Assembly: GCA_019745505.1 (NCBI GenBank) | Contig: JAIETE010000142.1 | Location: 1-64,000 of the forward strand | From: Candidatus Obscuribacterales bacterium | GTDB lineage: Bacteria > Cyanobacteriota > Vampirovibrionia > Obscuribacterales > Obscuribacteraceae | Direction of reading: 5' to 3' | Length of the DNA stretch: 64,000 nt | Part shown: positions 43,301 to 50,075 of the stretch, piece after piece | How positions within the stretch are numbered: the stretch's first letter is position 1 | Layout of the letters: each line of letters begins with the position of its first letter | The notes under the pieces: generated by a model | Told to the model about the DNA's origin: nothing | The model's database searches: none | What the model saw: only the letters and a program-made list of their open reading frames with translations | Position numbers and translations under genes: made by a program

Positions 43301-44526
43301 TTCTCGATATTGACTATCACTTCGGCTTTTCCGGTCAACCGATCGGGATTGATGCCATCCAGCATCATGAGCGGAGATTGAGAGCCTTTGCCGGAAGGCG
43401 CGCCCAGCAATTTGTTCAAGACCTGCAAGTCTTCGACCTTTCCTGTCAATTTCGTCGAGTACCCGCCCGTTTTTCCTCCCTGACGTTCGAAGTGTCCGGT
43501 CGATACGAGATGCATTCCCGGCAGCTTGAGAGAAAGTTCTTCCCAGGCGATTTTGTTCTTGTCGACGATTACCTGTCCTTCTGATTTTGCATTTGGTGCT
43601 TTTATCGTCCCCAGCTGCGGATCTCGCAATACCAGCCCGTCAGCCTGCATATTGGCTGTCAATTTGATGCCTTTGTCCAGCGTTCCGTTGCCCTTGACCG
43701 TCACGTCGAAAAGGCCGCTTAGGTCGCGAGTTTTTACCTGCACTGCGTCCTCGGGTTTCATAATGAAAGACGCCAGTCTCAGTGCATCATCCGGATTGAT
43801 GCGCCGAGCAAGAAGAGCAATGGTGTAGTGATTGCTCTTCCAATCTTCGATCGCTCCGACGCCCAGACCGTCAAGCTGTACTTGCGTCTTGTAGGTCGGC
43901 TGCTTCAGCTCGAAAGACAGAAAGAACGGCTTGCTGACTTTCTTCTTGGGCCAGACGAATTTCAGCTGCACATTGTCTAAGTTGATACTGCTTCTGTACG
44001 CGGCAGGAGCGGCCATGTCCGTCAAGTGAACGCGACCGTCATTCATCTGGATAATGCGCACATCCGGTCCGAATTTGATCAAATCGGCGCAATTCCAATC
44101 ACCGTTCAATTGCCGGGTGAGCCAGAATTCCGGTTTGCGAAAGTCCAGGTGATGCAATTCTACGTCGCCCTTCATCAGGGGACGGAATGAGACACCTATT
44201 TCGGTGCGCTGCGCGCGCAGAAACGGAGCATCGTCCATCTCATCGACTTCTACTTTATTGGTGGCGATCGCCAGCCCGTTAAAGCCAATGCGCCAGCTTA
44301 TATGTCCCAGCCTCACTTTGCGGTGAAAAAGTTGAGAGAGTGTCGATTCGAATTGCGGCTTGTACCAGTCGGCGTTCAATGCCAGTCCGACCACGGCAAT
44401 GAGGACAATCGAAAGCACCCAGAAAGCCATGAATTTTAGGGCAAGCACCCGTGTTGCGGATTTCTCCGCACTGGTAAGAGGTGCTTGCTTTTCTTCTTGG
44501 CTTGGTTTGGTATTCAGTGTAATCAA
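40351..44526 (-). CDS. Large AsmA/TamB-like envelope protein
   Basis: At 1391 residues it has one N-terminal membrane anchor (about 31-53) and then an almost uninterrupted series of beta-strands with repeats of the AsmA/TamB type. Typical pieces are LFHRKVRLGHISWRIGFNGL at the AsmA N-terminus, VHLTDMAAPA, ADGLVLRDPQLG, and LNGNGKFHIKNGVLARFG in the C-terminal AsmA-2 region. Such proteins form long beta-groove bridges implicated in phospholipid transport between inner and outer membranes. The lone AsmA-like gene has no tamA or bamA neighbour. Start ATG 44526. It supports a diderm envelope for this organism. Confidence 0.85.
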   Translation of the reverse strand: MITLNTKPSQEEKQAPLTSAEKSATRVLALKFMAFWVLSIVLIAVVGLALNADWYKPQFESTLSQLFHRKVRLGHISWRIGFNGLAIATNKVEVDEMDDAPFLRAQRTEIGVSFRPLMKGDVELHHLDFRKPEFWLTRQLNGDWNCADLIKFGPDVRIIQMNDGRVHLTDMAAPAAYRSSINLDNVQLKFVWPKKKVSKPFFLSFELKQPTYKTQVQLDGLGVGAIEDWKSNHYTIALLARRINPDDALRLASFIMKPEDAVQVKTRDLSGLFDVTVKGNGTLDKGIKLTANMQADGLVLRDPQLGTIKAPNAKSEGQVIVDKNKIAWEELSLKLPGMHLVSTGHFERQGGKTGGYSTKLTGKVEDLQVLNKLLGAPSGKGSQSPLMMLDGINPDRLTGKAEVIVNIENINNHTEIESKFNAGGLLLRDILQEAAPDNARFAIYAGVPNTSMLEGDIHLIPGQSLEVRSAHTDIVGGKVTITGRTELKNRISNYVMEGNSIDLTKFSANMNASREALKEMSERISVPAKTRLQLRGLADLKAKLQRSGNSTRQDISLTLRNADFFFSDASLNISKLNGKIGITDNDFIFDHLTGIMDGGTFSMTGRVPIRGGGMNLAVAGKKIDLAKLTLALTTFKMQVPQMSGMKASGRVKEASLRITGSLKSPIASGTAIPDDVRLELADAKNFIRASGGSLNLTKDLLTLKDMTLTTRGGSAQVTARIKGVPGQAEFVDGRIKSQGLDLADFDAWIHSQVVPEQVRKDYQKILDTYSVAKLHGKIYGDLFLKDDPSSTLPRFDGVIGLMGVGFRVENEMIGVDRLSGVLATAKNDLLLQDIAGWMNGSQFQADGYVRQFRTQTPSLSCDIRGSLNSAEINNLISTFSPAKKASQLKFSCQGPIEVRLKANGTKDEMKVSFSGQANRKNNVKLYGPFGVLHQPSNELMSLDGAVTIHPKGVTVNDAHLFVSDSVLNFKGEIKVKDDNNANLLNEQVINLAIITPNPLPAKRLLAGLAPQLADSSVTGTISVDGAINGPMSNPKINGNFDLVDVGVPKLNISHATGHMQSRDPYDPRSQASPINAHVEMKELQLKAIKVTEVSGEMSFKPSSGEDKLPKIRLANMKLKAGGGTVNLNAWVDPETEKFGSRSDFKGVDLSIIATGLFGHPGELTGTADGDLLLKSQGSDKDEMIKNLNGNGKFHIKNGVLARFGHLQARLTQANLLQSGVLGFNLNNLLQSVVPVRTGEFKELMGSYAITKGMLAFTELKYNGEDMRLWGGGTANLVDGKVNMEIAGTLPRVTTSVLRGPIGHVTRGMTIQKLLNAVTFNKLEKLPSLPVLGDIAGDKPRTFTFKMSAPLNEPQVLAQSIEKSFKWLPSKPLQSAHPVPGIDAKLLEAKAN

Positions 44527-44737
44527 CTTCTTAGGCTTGTTAGAGAGTGGCTAGTGTCGCTGCTAATGATCACTAACCCTGACATTTTGAGCCCTTTGTG
44601 CTCCAGGAAAGAGGGCGTCGCCCCATATACTCTTGCCTGAATCTTTTGCTATTCCGCGTGATGATAATCTTGAAGATAATCGGTGAACTCGTATAGAACT
44701 GACGATCATACCGGTCTGCTGTTCCCCTATATGTCGG

Positions 44738-45364
44738 GTGGCTATATTGGCAGAGCCTTTTTCTCGAAACTGCGCGGCTTTTGGCGCTATTTTGTTAACT
44801 TTCGTCTATTGCCGGGGCGCTTTTGCTGATCTCGAAAACGAAAGAGCGGGAAAGGACGTAAGCGGCAGTCCAACAAGAATTAAACGGGACGTAAAGATCG
44901 AGAGAAAGAAGACATCAGGCTACCATAACCAAGTCAGGTCGCCAAGTAGAGATGCCGGTGATGAGAGTTATTTACTCGTTGCTGAAGAGCCGAAAACTGA
45001 TGAAGAGAAGACCTGTCGTAAGTTTGAAGCAATACAGCTGCCGAAAATTTTATCCGTTTTGAAGACTGGAAATTTCGCAAAAGCTCAGCAAATGCTGACT
45101 GAGCTAGCCCTGTCGATGCCAGTGGATTCTCAAGCGCGGTATTTGTACCAAACTCTGGCCAAACGCTGCGAATCGCGTCGGGATGCCGAGTACTGGTACC
45201 GCTATGACATCAAAGAGATGAGACATCTAGGCACCCGCCGCTCGATTGCCGACCTGCCCGTTACTGCCGGCTCGTCTTTAGCCACTTCCACTCAGTCAAA
45301 CGACTCGGTGCACAGCCTGAGAAAAGAAGCATGGCTGCTTCTCGGTACGGAGGACAAGAAGTAG
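44738..45364 (+). CDS. Secreted hypothetical protein with short helical repeat
   Basis: 208 residues from a GTG at 44738. A signal peptide with core AAFGAILLTFVYC ends near residue 32 (CRGAFA, then DLEN). Residues 35-85 are very basic and polar. Residues 90-150 have a TPR-like helical pair (ILSVLKTGNFAKAQQMLTEL). Not recognised. The alternative starts nearby are poor and the exact N-terminus is uncertain. Confidence 0.6.
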   Translation: MAILAEPFSRNCAAFGAILLTFVYCRGAFADLENERAGKDVSGSPTRIKRDVKIERKKTSGYHNQVRSPSRDAGDESYLLVAEEPKTDEEKTCRKFEAIQLPKILSVLKTGNFAKAQQMLTELALSMPVDSQARYLYQTLAKRCESRRDAEYWYRYDIKEMRHLGTRRSIADLPVTAGSSLATSTQSNDSVHSLRKEAWLLLGTEDKK

Positions 45365-45458
45365 GGGCGCTGCATTTTATAGGACAAAAGTCGCGGTCGA
45401 CAGCGGTTCTAAGCGAGAAAAACGGCCGCTATCTCCTGGGCGAAGCCAGTCAAACAGG

Positions 45459-45752
45459 TTGATTCGGTGTGTCTTCGGGTACAGTTATGTTACGTCCCAG
45501 CCAAGGAAACCCGCGTTGCCTCAACTAAGCGCAGAGGAATTAGACGATGCTTGCTGGCCGATTTTCCAGCGGCTCATGCATGAATTGGGTGATCGCTACG
45601 AAAATTGGTTGGTCGTCATCGAGCCCAATTCCGCCGACTACTTTCTTGGGCAAGATGACCACGAGGTGCTCGCCCGTGCAAGAAAGAGACATCCGCACGG
45701 TTCGTTTTTCGCTTATCGTCTCAACAAAGATCCTGTCATCGACACGCTTTGA
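45459..45752 (+). CDS. DUF5678-like small protein
   Basis: 97 residues from TTG 45459; a second TTG at 45516 would shorten it by 19. The second half (ENWLVVIEPNSADYFLGQDD, then EVLARARKRHPHG) matches the pattern of DUF5678-type proteins, in which a WV-I strand and a GxD turn precede an Ala-rich helix. These are often paired with small aspartic-protease-like proteins. That is also seen here: the next gene overlaps its stop by four bases and encodes a retropepsin-like fold. I infer a two-gene unit. Function unknown. Confidence 0.6.
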   Translation: MIRCVFGYSYVTSQPRKPALPQLSAEELDDACWPIFQRLMHELGDRYENWLVVIEPNSADYFLGQDDHEVLARARKRHPHGSFFAYRLNKDPVIDTL

Positions 45753-46180
45753 GTTTGAATATGGTGGCATTCAGTGAAGAGGGCTCAGCGAGCCTGACAC
45801 AACGAAAAAAGGTTGACAGGTCCGTGCGCGGTCGCATCGATGAGTCGGGAAAAGTTCTTCTGCCGATAATTCTGGTCGCCTCCGATGGTTTGGAAATCGA
45901 GGTGGAAGCGCTGATCAATCTGCAATTCGGTGGTGCCATAGTCATTCCCGAAGATTTGACCGCTCCTCTGGGATGGCGTCGTCTGGGCGCTAGAAGAGTT
46001 CAAGCGGGCAGTGAATGGGTGCGCATGAATCACTATATCGGCATGATGTCTTTAGGCGGTGAATTGAAAAACGTAGTTGTTCTCGGCGGCGCCAAGACTC
46101 ATCCTGTGCTCGGCCAACGGCTCATGTCCGGCAGAAAGCTGACTGTCGATTTTCAGCAGGGCACTGTCATTCTCGAATAA
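45749..46180 (+). CDS. Retropepsin-like (clan AA) protein lacking the catalytic Asp
   Basis: 143 residues; TTG 45749 overlaps the previous stop, and ATG 45761 is an alternative start. The pattern follows clan AA aspartic proteases of the AF_0612-like group: an N-terminal GRIDESGKVLLPIILVASDG, the active-site strand, PEDLTAPLGWRRLG, and the C-terminal VLGQRLMSGRKLTVDFQQGT. The expected DTG triad in VEALIDTG reads VEALINLQFGG (N57, L58, Q59), so the protease is almost certainly inactive. It may be a binding module that partners the upstream protein. Convergent with the response regulator, stops adjacent. Confidence 0.65.
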   Translation: MSLNMVAFSEEGSASLTQRKKVDRSVRGRIDESGKVLLPIILVASDGLEIEVEALINLQFGGAIVIPEDLTAPLGWRRLGARRVQAGSEWVRMNHYIGMMSLGGELKNVVVLGGAKTHPVLGQRLMSGRKLTVDFQQGTVILE

Positions 46181-47425
46181 TCAGCAGAGATGATTCTCGT
46201 AGGCATAACGTACCAGAGCGGCACGGCTGCTCAGATTGAGTTTCTTTCTCAAGCGGGAAACATGCACTTCGGTCGTGCCTTCGGTAATGTGCAGGGCTTC
46301 GGCAATTTCTCTGTTAGAGAGTCCCTGAGCTACTTTTCGAAGTACTTCGATCTCGCGGGTAGAGAGCTTTACACGCACCTTCTCGCGGCTCTCCTGACGC
46401 TCCGTCAGGTCGCGAGTCGAGTTGACGACCGAATTGAGCTGCGTGCACAAGTCCGTCAATTTGTTGATCGAGTTGCTTTGCGTTTCGAAATCTTGGTAAA
46501 GACGAGCTTGGCTGATAGCGATGGAAAGCTGGTTGGCAATGCGAGAGAGCAGGCTTATTTCGGCCTGGGTGAACAGTCTGGACTCGTCGCACTGATCAAG
46601 GTGGACCAGACCCATTAGCCGGCCGCGATAGACAAGAGGCACCATGATCATCGATAGAATTCCATGGTGAACGAGATCCGCTTTTACATCGGTGGCAAAA
46701 GGAAATGTGTCTTCCTGCATGACCACCAGCGGGCGGCGCTCACCCACGTCGAGCAGCAAATCATGATAGCGTTGGAAGAGGACACTCTTCTCTGAAATCG
46801 CTGTAGCATCCGCTACCGTCACCTGGCGAGCAATTCGCATGGAAGAGGTGGGATCGGCGGACAAGCAAATAATCGCTCTGGACACTTTGAATTCGTCCGC
46901 CAGGCTCTGTGCGGCTCGGTCGATGATTTCTTCCAGGTCCAGGGAGCCGTGTATGTTGACTATCAAACGATTGAGGAGCGCCTCGTCGCGAGATATGCGT
47001 TCTACGCGCTGATACATCTCGCGCAAATTCTCCAGAAGCAAAGCCCTCTGAATATTGGTCGTAATCATTCGGGGCAAAAACTTGTGATATTCGGCGATTT
47101 TAGGCAAATAGTCACTGGCGCCTGCCATCAAAACTTTGAGCGCCTTGTCCGGGCTGTCAGCCGCTGTCATGGCGATAATCGGACAATTCGGGTTGATCTG
47201 GTGAATGTCGCGGATCAGGTCATCTCCGCTCATATCCGGTACTTCGTAGTCCATGACCACCAGGTCGAAGTGATTGGATGCCATTACCTCACGAACTTCT
47301 CGTCCCGCCGATATGCTTTTCACCCCATATAGGGGTGATTGCGACAGGATGGCATCGTGGCAAAGCTTGAGCTGAGCCTCGTTATTTTCTATTAGCAGTA
47401 CCAGACGCTCCCTAGTTTCCGCCAT
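46181..47425 (-). CDS. Response regulator with REC, GAF and LuxR-type HTH
   Basis: 414 residues. The receiver domain (8-125) has the phospho-acceptor Asp59 in VVMDYEVPDMSG and Lys109 in DYLPK. A helical linker leads into a GAF domain (150-310). The LuxR/FixJ-type HTH is at 350-410 (LSTREIEVLRKVAQGLSNRE, then IAEALHITEGTTEVHVSRLRK). It should bind DNA after phosphorylation, tuned by a small ligand in the GAF domain. No histidine kinase lies next to it, so its partner is unknown. Coiled-coil-like linkers flank the GAF domain. Confidence 0.92.
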   Translation of the reverse strand: MAETRERLVLLIENNEAQLKLCHDAILSQSPLYGVKSISAGREVREVMASNHFDLVVMDYEVPDMSGDDLIRDIHQINPNCPIIAMTAADSPDKALKVLMAGASDYLPKIAEYHKFLPRMITTNIQRALLLENLREMYQRVERISRDEALLNRLIVNIHGSLDLEEIIDRAAQSLADEFKVSRAIICLSADPTSSMRIARQVTVADATAISEKSVLFQRYHDLLLDVGERRPLVVMQEDTFPFATDVKADLVHHGILSMIMVPLVYRGRLMGLVHLDQCDESRLFTQAEISLLSRIANQLSIAISQARLYQDFETQSNSINKLTDLCTQLNSVVNSTRDLTERQESREKVRVKLSTREIEVLRKVAQGLSNREIAEALHITEGTTEVHVSRLRKKLNLSSRAALVRYAYENHLC

Positions 47426-47727
47426 TTTTAGCGTCCCTGTGTCCTTTAGGTCTCCTATTGCCCCCTGTGCGGGCTTCTATATAAATATAATGCTCAGGAA
47501 ATGGTATCGGGTTACTCTGCCGAAGATAGGGGAGGGGATAAACAATTATTGCCCAGCCCATAATCTAAGGGTGGATCGAAACTGCTATAAAAGCAATAGT
47601 GCCGGTTGTAAAGCGCCGCGCGTCATTACTGACAACGTGCTTCAATCGTGTCTGCGTCGCTCGACCCTCACAAAAGCCCCCCAGATCTTTTGGTTTGACG
47701 CATACAAATTGAATTCGCGAGGTCCCG

Positions 47728-47764
47728 AAAGAGCAGCCATCCCCTCCGGCTGCTCTTTTATTTT
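47728..47764 (+). terminator. Strong rho-independent terminator with no upstream gene
   Basis: AAAGAGCAGCC and GGCTGCTCTTT form a perfect 11-bp stem around a nine-base loop, followed by TATTTT. On the minus strand the 3-prime side reads TTTCGGG, a poorer tail. Rightward use is therefore more likely. Confidence 0.7.
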
Positions 47765-47765
47765 G

Positions 47766-47792
47766 GGGAAATTGACAAAATTTCCCTGTCAA
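47766..47792. promoter_or_regulatory. Two mutually exclusive hairpins
   Basis: GGGAAATT/AATTTCCC (8 bp, 5-base loop) and TTGACA/TGTCAA (6 bp) share bases and cannot form together. They lie just beyond the terminator and 28 bases from the end of the 47820 gene. Confidence 0.5.
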
Positions 47793-47819
47793 TGGAAATG
47801 TCGCCGAACGGGCTCTTGA

Positions 47820-48101
47820 TTAGCTCTTGCCCTTGCCTGTCATTTTTACGGGCTGTCTGCCGCGCTGAACGTAGACATTGATCAATTCGCTATAAGGAAT
47901 TTCCTTTGCCTGCGAAAGGTCGCATGAATATGGAACGGCTTCCGGGTTGAAGTCGATGCGCTGAGTGCGTTCGTTATTAGTGTCGAAGAATTCTCCTGAT
48001 ATCTCGAATTCACCTTCCGGAAAAGTGGCGAAACTCGGATTTATGAAGTAACCCACCGGCTGGCCGTGAGTAGAGAAAACCTGAACCTTGACTTCGGACA
48101 T
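47820..48101 (-). CDS. Small hypothetical beta-rich protein, 93 aa
   Basis: A soluble 93-residue protein of mainly beta strands, not recognised: VKVQVFSTHGQPVGYFINPS, then FEISGEFFDTNNERTQRIDF and a C-terminal VYVQRGRQPVKMTGKGKS. ATG at 48101. Upstream is a 200-base spacer shared with the divergent ferredoxin gene. Confidence 0.65.
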   Translation of the reverse strand: MSEVKVQVFSTHGQPVGYFINPSFATFPEGEFEISGEFFDTNNERTQRIDFNPEAVPYSCDLSQAKEIPYSELINVYVQRGRQPVKMTGKGKS

Positions 48102-48304
48102 TATTGGAAGACCTCCAGATGTCAGACCTCTTGTCTGTCTGCACGCTCCTTTTATAGTCTGCGCGCGAAGAATTTTGGCAAGTGTAAGAAGAAAAATTCG
48201 TTAAAAAATTGCCGTAAGTCGTGGCCCTCATCTTCCACTGTGGTTTAGTAGTGGGGAGAGCCGTGAGGTTCTCACAGACAAGAAGCTATGAGGAGTTTGC
48301 CAAA

Positions 48305-48529
48305 ATGTCCTACACCATAGTTGCTGACGTCTGCGAAGGTATTGGTGATTGTATTCCTGTATGTCCAGTAGAGTGCATCCACTGGGTAGAAGGCAAAGTC
48401 AATACTAAGTCGACGAAGTACACATACATTGACGACAGCACTTGCATTGATTGCGGTGCCTGTTTGTCGGTTTGCCCTATTGAAGGTGCAATCCTTGATG
48501 AGTGGAAGCCCGAGCTGCAAAAGCCCTAA
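48305..48529 (+). CDS. Two-cluster bacterial ferredoxin
   Basis: 74 residues from ATG 48305, with a GAGG site. The second cluster is canonical: CIDCGACLSVCP (CxxCxxCxxxCP) for a 4Fe-4S centre. The first cluster region reads VCEGIGDCIPVCPVECIHW, a spacing (Cx5Cx3Cx3C) typical of proteins annotated as ferredoxin family that may hold a 3Fe-4S or 4Fe-4S centre. It carries electrons in metabolic reactions. The rest is acidic. Single gene with a terminator 27 bases after the stop. Confidence 0.9.
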   Translation: MSYTIVADVCEGIGDCIPVCPVECIHWVEGKVNTKSTKYTYIDDSTCIDCGACLSVCPIEGAILDEWKPELQKP

Positions 48530-48555
48530 GCTTCTTCCCGTCAATATGTAAGACT

Positions 48556-48590
48556 CGCGCCCAATCGAAAGAATGGGCGCGTTCTGTTTT
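48556..48590 (+). terminator. Ferredoxin terminator
   Basis: CGCGCCCA and TGGGCGCG enclose a ten-base loop, followed by a T-rich tail (TTCTGTTTTT). Confidence 0.85.
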
Positions 48591-48613
48591 TATGGTTCTG
48601 AGCGCAATCTTTA

Positions 48614-49372
48614 CTAGTTCTTGTAATTGTATTTTTCCGCATCAGCAAAAAAGGATGCTGCCAATTCGCGCATCCTGTCCATTCGAACTTGCAAGAGTTC
48701 CGTGAACTGCTCGCTCTCTTCGGTTGTTATGCCTTTCGGTATATCGATTGGATGTCCAAAGATATGCACCATCGGTGTAGCCCACCACGGCGCCATAAAA
48801 TTGTCCCAACTGTCCATCCAATAGTTCTGGCTCGTGTGCGTTACAAAAGGAATGATCGGCAAGCCTGTTATCTCAGCGAGCCGTACCAGTCCTTGCTTTA
48901 CTTGATAACGTGGTCCGCGCGGACCGTCCACCATCATTGCCAGACGACTATTGGCTTTGGCGGCAGTTTTCATTTCGAGGGCGCCGCGAACGCCTCCGTG
49001 GGCCGGCGAACCGCGAGCGGTGGAAAATCCTATCTCCTTCAGAGCCCGGGCAATGATTTCGCCGTCTCTGCTGTTGCTGATTAAGATAGTCAATCTATTG
49101 TTGGGCCTCAAACTCGGCAAGCCGACCATCCGTCCATGGTAAATGGCAAAAATGGCAGGCTTGGATTGATCCTCCCCTTTGCCATCCCCCGAAGCGAATT
49201 CTTGCCAGAGATTGTCAAGATAAGGGCGGGTCTCTTCCGGATAGAAGAATGTATTTGGATAAGTAGAAGTTGAGAAAAGGGTGCCTGCTTTGCAGACGCC
49301 AACCAGGACGGATCGCCTGAATCCGTCCAGTACTGGGTATTTGAGGAAGATGTCCCGAAGCCGAATCTTCAA
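48614..49372 (-). CDS. DUF374/lysophospholipid acyltransferase-like protein
   Basis: 252 residues of the DUF374 group of acyltransferases. The H-x4-D-like block is present as AIYHGRMVGLPSLR, then ISNSRDGEIIARALKEIGF, RGSPAHGGVRGALEM and DGPRGPRYQVKQG. These are the four conserved blocks seen in KDO/lysophosphatidate-type acyltransferase families. It probably transfers a fatty acyl group to a lipid. The donor and acceptor are unknown. Start is TTG at 49372, less certain because the ribosome site is weak. Confidence 0.82.
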   Translation of the reverse strand: MKIRLRDIFLKYPVLDGFRRSVLVGVCKAGTLFSTSTYPNTFFYPEETRPYLDNLWQEFASGDGKGEDQSKPAIFAIYHGRMVGLPSLRPNNRLTILISNSRDGEIIARALKEIGFSTARGSPAHGGVRGALEMKTAAKANSRLAMMVDGPRGPRYQVKQGLVRLAEITGLPIIPFVTHTSQNYWMDSWDNFMAPWWATPMVHIFGHPIDIPKGITTEESEQFTELLQVRMDRMRELAASFFADAEKYNYKN

Positions 49373-49527
49373 AGTGCTGATTATATCCTGCTTAAGAAGA
49401 AGGCCTTAACGATACAAAAAAGGTCATAAAGTGCTCAAAAGCATGACTGGCGCATGCACTGTGATATTATCTACTACTGCCAAGAAATAGATCATAGGAA
49501 AAACACAAGAATAAGGGCGAACAGTCA

Positions 49528-49797
49528 ATGGCACTTGTAGCAGAACATAAAGTTGAAATCGTAGAATCTCACCGCCGCTCTGGCAAAGACACCGGCTCGC
49601 CGGAAGTGCAAGTTGCGCTTCTGACTGAGCGTATTAATCAGTTGACCGAGCACCTAAGAACTCACCCCAAAGATTTTCACAGCCGCCGCGGACTTCTCAT
49701 GATGGTCGGCAAAAGAAGAAGGCTTCTCCAATACTTGAGTCGTGCAGCGCACGATCGCTACAGAAGCCTGATCGAAAAGCTGGGATTGAGACGCTAA
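49528..49797 (+). CDS. rpsO: 30S ribosomal protein S15
   Basis: 89 residues, standard uS15, with [20 protein letters not shown], then [20 protein letters not shown] and [20 protein letters not shown]. It binds the central domain of 16S rRNA. Upstream of pnp in the conserved rpsO-pnp order. A strong terminator separates it from pnp. Confidence 0.98.
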   Translation: MALVAEHKVEIVESHRRSGKDTGSPEVQVALLTERINQLTEHLRTHPKDFHSRRGLLMMVGKRRRLLQYLSRAAHDRYRSLIEKLGLRR

Positions 49798-49807
49798 GTT
49801 CTAAGAA

Positions 49808-49835
49808 GGCGAGCTTTAGGGCTCGCCCTTTTTTT
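49808..49835 (+). terminator. rpsO terminator
   Basis: GGCGAGC and GCTCGCC pair around a six-base loop and run into seven T residues. Confidence 0.9.
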
Positions 49836-50075
49836 CGCTCTGGATCTTTAGAACTACAGGAATCGGACAAAGATTCATCTAGTGGATCCTAAGACGTCAT
49901 TATCGATCCCAGGCAAATTCGGCTCATCCTGTGCAGTTTTTGTTTAGCCACAAGCGAAAAGAGCAATTGGAAATCTCCACCAAGTAATCGATCTGGCTTG
50001 ATTGAGCCGGTCGAGTTTTGGCATATCGAGCTTTATTTAGAAGTTAAATCAGAAGAAGTAGAAGGAAAAGAAACA

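Larger units (their letters stand above)
47426..47819. other. Gene-free region with a rightward terminator
   Basis: This 394-base gap lies upstream of the leftward response regulator. AT-rich elements at 47479-47491 include a rightward TATAAT and leftward -10-like sequences for the regulator. There is no credible ORF. The strong rightward terminator at 47728-47764 has no gene before it, so a rightward non-coding transcript of up to 230 bases may end there. Confidence 0.45.

Noticed and set aside
47721-47738. Resemblance to the SRP RNA helix 8 sequence (GGTCCCGAAAGAGCAGCC)
   Set aside because: The bases are the 5-prime arm of a clear rho-independent terminator, and the symmetric internal loop and GGAA tetraloop of SRP RNA cannot form.
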